From: Endozoicomonas atrinae
Lineage (GTDB): Bacteria; Pseudomonadota; Gammaproteobacteria; Pseudomonadales; Endozoicomonadaceae
Reading direction: 5' to 3'
NCBI RefSeq assembly: GCF_001647025.1
Contig: NZ_LUKQ02000030.1
Coordinates: forward strand, 1 to 38,045
DNA: 38,045 nucleotides
A program made the position numbers and the translations under genes. The notes beneath the pieces are model-generated. The model was not told the origin of the DNA. It worked only from the letters and a program-made list of their open reading frames with translations, and made no database searches. The first letter of the stretch is position 1. Every line of letters starts with the position of its first letter. This document shows, piece after piece, positions 35,587 to 38,045 of the stretch.

Positions 35587-36468
35587 ATGACAGACAATAG
35601 CAAAGCCTGTTTCTACGCTCTGGCTACGGCCTTATTGTGGTCGACCATTGCCACCGCCTTTAAAATAGCCCTTAAACATCTTGACCCATGGCAGCTGGTA
35701 TTCTGGTCTGTGGCAACCTCCACCATCCTGCTTACCATCATTGTCATGATTCAGGGCAAGGCTGGTTTAATCGTTTCCCAATTCAAACAATCACCGGGAT
35801 TATTCATCGTACTGGGACTGTTAAACCCTTTTCTCTATCACGTTGCCCTGTTCGGCGCTTATGATCTGCTTCCGGCTCAGCAGGCGCAGGCATTAAACTA
35901 CAGCTGGCCAATGGCGCTAACCCTGCTTGCCGTTCCTTTACTGGGCAGAAAACTGTCTTTTAAAAGTCTGCTCTGCTGCCTGCTGGCCTACGCTGGTGTA
36001 TTGATTATCTGTACCCGTGGGGAGTTTCAAAATCTCAATTTCTCCAGTCCCACAGGTGTCCTTCTGGCGCTTTCCAGTACCATTATCTGGGCGCTTTATT
36101 GGATATTTAATACTCGACGCGAAGGAGATCCTGTGGTCGGCCTGCTGATCTGCTTCATCTGTGGACTGCCCTGGATTATTGGTGCCACCGCCCTCTTTTC
36201 CAGCTTCTGGCCTATTTCCTCTGAAGGTCTGGCCGCAGCGGCCTATGTTGGACTGGTTGAAATGGGTTTTGCTTATATCCTGTGGTTAAAAGCCCTTAAA
36301 CTGGCAGACAATACCGCCATGATCAGCAATATCAGTTACCTCAGCCCGTTTCTATCCCTGATCTTCATTGCCAATATTCTTGGCGAGTCTATCTATCCAG
36401 CTACCTATGCTGGATTGATTATGATTATTGTTGCAGTACTGGCTCAGCAGCATCTCAGTAGAAAGTAA
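35587..36468 (+). CDS. EamA/DMT-family permease
   Basis: A 293-aa inner-membrane protein with ten predicted TM helices arranged as two EamA halves: ALATALLWSTIATAFKIALK with WQLVFW and the first-half end GAYDLLPAQQAQALNYSWPM, then SSTIIWALYWIFNTR and ISNISYLSPFLSLIFIANILGES in the second half. DMT proteins export or import metabolites such as amino acids or precursors; the substrate here cannot be told. The stop is five bases before the trmN6 start, so the two genes are probably transcribed together. Confidence 0.92.
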   Translation: MTDNSKACFYALATALLWSTIATAFKIALKHLDPWQLVFWSVATSTILLTIIVMIQGKAGLIVSQFKQSPGLFIVLGLLNPFLYHVALFGAYDLLPAQQAQALNYSWPMALTLLAVPLLGRKLSFKSLLCCLLAYAGVLIICTRGEFQNLNFSSPTGVLLALSSTIIWALYWIFNTRREGDPVVGLLICFICGLPWIIGATALFSSFWPISSEGLAAAAYVGLVEMGFAYILWLKALKLADNTAMISNISYLSPFLSLIFIANILGESIYPATYAGLIMIIVAVLAQQHLSRK

Positions 36469-36473
36469 ACATC

Positions 36474-37211
36474 ATGGCCAGAAACAGCTACTTTGCTTTT
36501 AAACAGTTCAGAATTGAACAAGGTGAATGCGCTATGAAAGTCACCACGGATGCCTGCATCTTTGGAGCCCTTCTGGCGGAGTCATCGCAATTGAGACAAA
36601 GCCAGTCCATTCTGGATATTGGCGCGGGCACCGGCCTGCTAAGCCTGATGGCAGCGCAGAACTGTCATGCGAAAATCACAGCCGTGGAGCTGGATCAAGA
36701 AGCATCACAACAGGCTGTCAGTAACTTTGCCGACAGTCCGTGGGCCGATCAGTTCCAGCTGGTCAATAGCGCTATCCAAACTTTCTCTGCAAACAATACC
36801 CAGCGCTTTGACTGTGTCATTTCGAACCCCCCTTTTTTTCAGCAATCCTTTAAGGGGGATGATCATCGGCGAAATATGGCCCGGCATACCGATAGCCTGA
36901 GTTTTACTGACCTTGCAAAAGCGGTTTGCAAGCATTTGGCAGACAATGGCGAAGCCTGGATTTTACTGCCAGTGGAATCTACAAAGCACTTTTTGGGAGC
37001 AGCTGCTCTGGAAGGGCTGGTCCTGTTAAAGCAAATCGGGCTGCGCTCTTCAAGCCACCATTCGAACCATCGCTATGTTCTGGTCTTAAGACACCTGAAC
37101 CCAAAGGAACCACAAGAAACTCAGGGGGAGACTATCACCATATATGACCAGACTCCTCACTATACAGAACAAACCAGGCAATTGATGTCACCGTATTATC
37201 TGGCTCTGTAA
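36474..37211 (+). CDS. trmN6: TrmN6 (YfiC), tRNA1(Val) adenine(37)-N6-methyltransferase
   Basis: A 245-aa cytoplasmic SAM-dependent enzyme that methylates N6 of A37 in tRNA-Val. The start MARNSYFAFKQFRIEQGECAM matches the conserved N-terminal F-x-F-K-Q-F and CAMKVTTDA pattern of YfiC. SAM loop ILDIGAGTGLLSLM, acidic AVELD, and the catalytic VISNPPFFQQS (NPPF motif for N6-adenine methylation) are all present, as is RHTDSLSF. Length equals E. coli YfiC (245). The start lies five bases after the EamA stop, with a weak ribosome site, suggesting translational coupling. Its stop is two bases from that of the convergent orphan. Confidence 0.94.
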   Translation: MARNSYFAFKQFRIEQGECAMKVTTDACIFGALLAESSQLRQSQSILDIGAGTGLLSLMAAQNCHAKITAVELDQEASQQAVSNFADSPWADQFQLVNSAIQTFSANNTQRFDCVISNPPFFQQSFKGDDHRRNMARHTDSLSFTDLAKAVCKHLADNGEAWILLPVESTKHFLGAAALEGLVLLKQIGLRSSSHHSNHRYVLVLRHLNPKEPQETQGETITIYDQTPHYTEQTRQLMSPYYLAL

Positions 37212-37213
37212 GC

Positions 37214-37675
37214 CTAATGATCAGCAATGACGTTCAGACAACTATTACCGAAACAACTGTACAGACGATCAGCGGCATGAAGCGGGTTATTATCACGGAG
37301 CGGCTCTACCGGCTCAGAGCCTTTAGAAGCAAAAACCTGTTCCTGTGCAGGCAACTGCCGATTAGCAGAGTCGATCAACAGGTTACGTGAAGAGTCACTC
37401 AGCAAACTGTCTCGGTGAGGCTGGAGATTATATGTTCGCTCAGACTGATCGGCCTGTGCCAGCTGGCCCAGATTTGCTGAAAACTTTTTAGACTCTAACT
37501 CATTGCCCCGATCGCTCTGCGTGACTACCTGCTCAATCGTTGATGAATTGAGATGGTCGGATGAGTAGGGAATGGCCAGTCGGGTTCTTGGCCGATTATC
37601 AAACTCCAGTGCCCATAGCAATGTGACCAGAAATACCCCGCAAAAGATCCACGCGGGCTTAATATTATTATGCAT
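37214..37675 (-). CDS. Membrane-anchored orphan protein, 153 aa
   Basis: I do not recognise this protein. Residues ~7-23 (PAWIFCGVFLVTLLWAL) form one N-terminal TM anchor or uncleaved signal, leaving a polar Ser/Asn/Asp-rich ~125-residue periplasmic part with two cysteines near the end (YSCFGNSCLNV). GAGGGG precedes the ATG, which supports translation. It is convergent with trmN6 with no room for a terminator between, and it lies just inside the right-hand IS630. It could be a small envelope protein; nothing more can be said. Confidence 0.6.
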   Translation of the reverse strand: MHNNIKPAWIFCGVFLVTLLWALEFDNRPRTRLAIPYSSDHLNSSTIEQVVTQSDRGNELESKKFSANLGQLAQADQSERTYNLQPHRDSLLSDSSRNLLIDSANRQLPAQEQVFASKGSEPVEPLRDNNPLHAADRLYSCFGNSCLNVIADH

Positions 37676-37836
37676 GGTCGCCCCTCACTCTCAAGAAAGG
37701 TAAGCCTTTAACCTATCTTAATACAGTCAGGAGAATAATGAATACCTTATGAGGCTTAGTTATCTTGATAACTGTCAGCAAAGTACTCAGCCTGTTCAGT
37801 TTTAACGCTAACAACTTAATATACAAAGCTTCATAA

Positions 37837-38045
37837 TACCAATTGAATTTTCTAACTACTGTATAACTGCCCAATCACGGGAGCACAGACTGAACAGTCG
37901 ACCAGCTTCGCTGCAAAGGTTATTCCAAGCTTCACAGCAACAATCTACAATATTTTCATAACCTGAAAATGCTTTGTTTGATAAGTCATGCTCCCGCATC
38001 CACTCCCATAGCCTTTCTGAGCTGTTTAACTCCGGTGCGAATGGT
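37837..38045 (-). mobile_element. 3' end of a second IS630-family element (partial)
   Basis: On the minus strand, 63 codons end at TAG (37856-37858) and encode an IS630 transposase C terminus: ELNSSERLWEWMREHDLS, then CCCEAWNNLCSEAGRLFSL and a final CSRDWAVIQ. The first part (PFAPELNSSERLWEWMR) is the PxxxPELNPxExxW-type block that contains the last acidic residue of the DDE triad. The element tip is near ATACCAATTG (37836-37845). It differs at many positions from the left-edge copy, so these are two related but separate IS species, pointing toward each other. The remainder is beyond the window. Confidence 0.85.

Noticed and set aside
1-38045. Composite transposon formed by the two flanking IS630 ends
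   Set aside because: The two transposase tails differ at many residues, IS630 elements do not usually form composites, and the 37 kb between them contains ordinary core operons.

Overview
The window looks like a chromosomal segment of a host-associated marine gammaproteobacterium. The best guess is an Endozoicomonas-like member of the Oceanospirillales. The core genes (galETK, lolD plus permease, trmN6, RIO kinase, egtBD, terC) are gammaproteobacterial in type. They alternate with AT-richer orphan genes that look eukaryote-interacting: a 968-aa orphan, an ankyrin-type protein, a cysteine-clustered small protein, a disordered acidic protein and a secreted subtilase-like protein. The genus is an inference from gene content, not something the sequence states.

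Layout. (1) 1-826: the 3' end of an IS630-family transposase abuts a 2-hydroxyacid dehydrogenase that has lost its first ~80 codons. (2) 827-2320: a yybP-ykoY (Mn2+) riboswitch followed by a terC/alx gene broken by a +1 frameshift. (3) 2321-8984: two orphan genes (968 aa, and a 288-aa two-TM protein) flank a cupin and a RIO-type kinase; a nested inverted repeat that may be a MITE lies at 5742-5847. (4) 9111-11483 (minus): ergothioneine genes egtB-egtD. (5) 11741-13145: a lipoprotein and a small exported protein. (6) 13187-15122 (minus): a lipoprotein-release ABC pair with one permease (LolDF-like). (7) 15448-20335: a small exported protein, a MelR-like AraC regulator, and the divergent Leloir operon galE-galT-galK, with a 25-bp-arm hairpin between galE and galT and a terminator after galK. 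(8) 20410-25803: a subtilase-like exported protein, an autotransporter interrupted by an in-frame TAG, and a DAACS symporter whose binding-site residues suggest neutral amino acids. (9) 26221-31051: a Cys-rich protein, a solute-binding protein, DUF4286, an O-methyltransferase, a SelW-like protein, an ankyrin protein and an acidic repeat protein. (10) 31653-34077 (minus): a DUF2796 protein with an ABC ATPase and FtsX-like permease, the layout of the Zur-regulated zinc cluster of Pseudomonas. (11) 34466-37675: an OmpA-like lipoprotein with four calcium-type repeats, an EamA exporter, trmN6 and a membrane-anchored orphan. (12) 37837-38045 (minus): the 3' end of a second, different IS630 transposase.

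The window begins and ends inside IS630 transposase genes that point toward each other, so it may be a whole contig broken at multicopy insertion sequences. Three genes (2-hydroxyacid dehydrogenase, terC, autotransporter) are visibly broken, which fits IS-driven genome decay, although the two point lesions could also be sequencing errors. I found no CRISPR array, rRNA, tRNA or prophage. The items most worth a second look are the riboswitch/terC lesion, the autotransporter amber codon, the orphan 968-aa gene, the Cys-cluster protein, the galE-galT hairpin and the DUF2796 ABC cluster.
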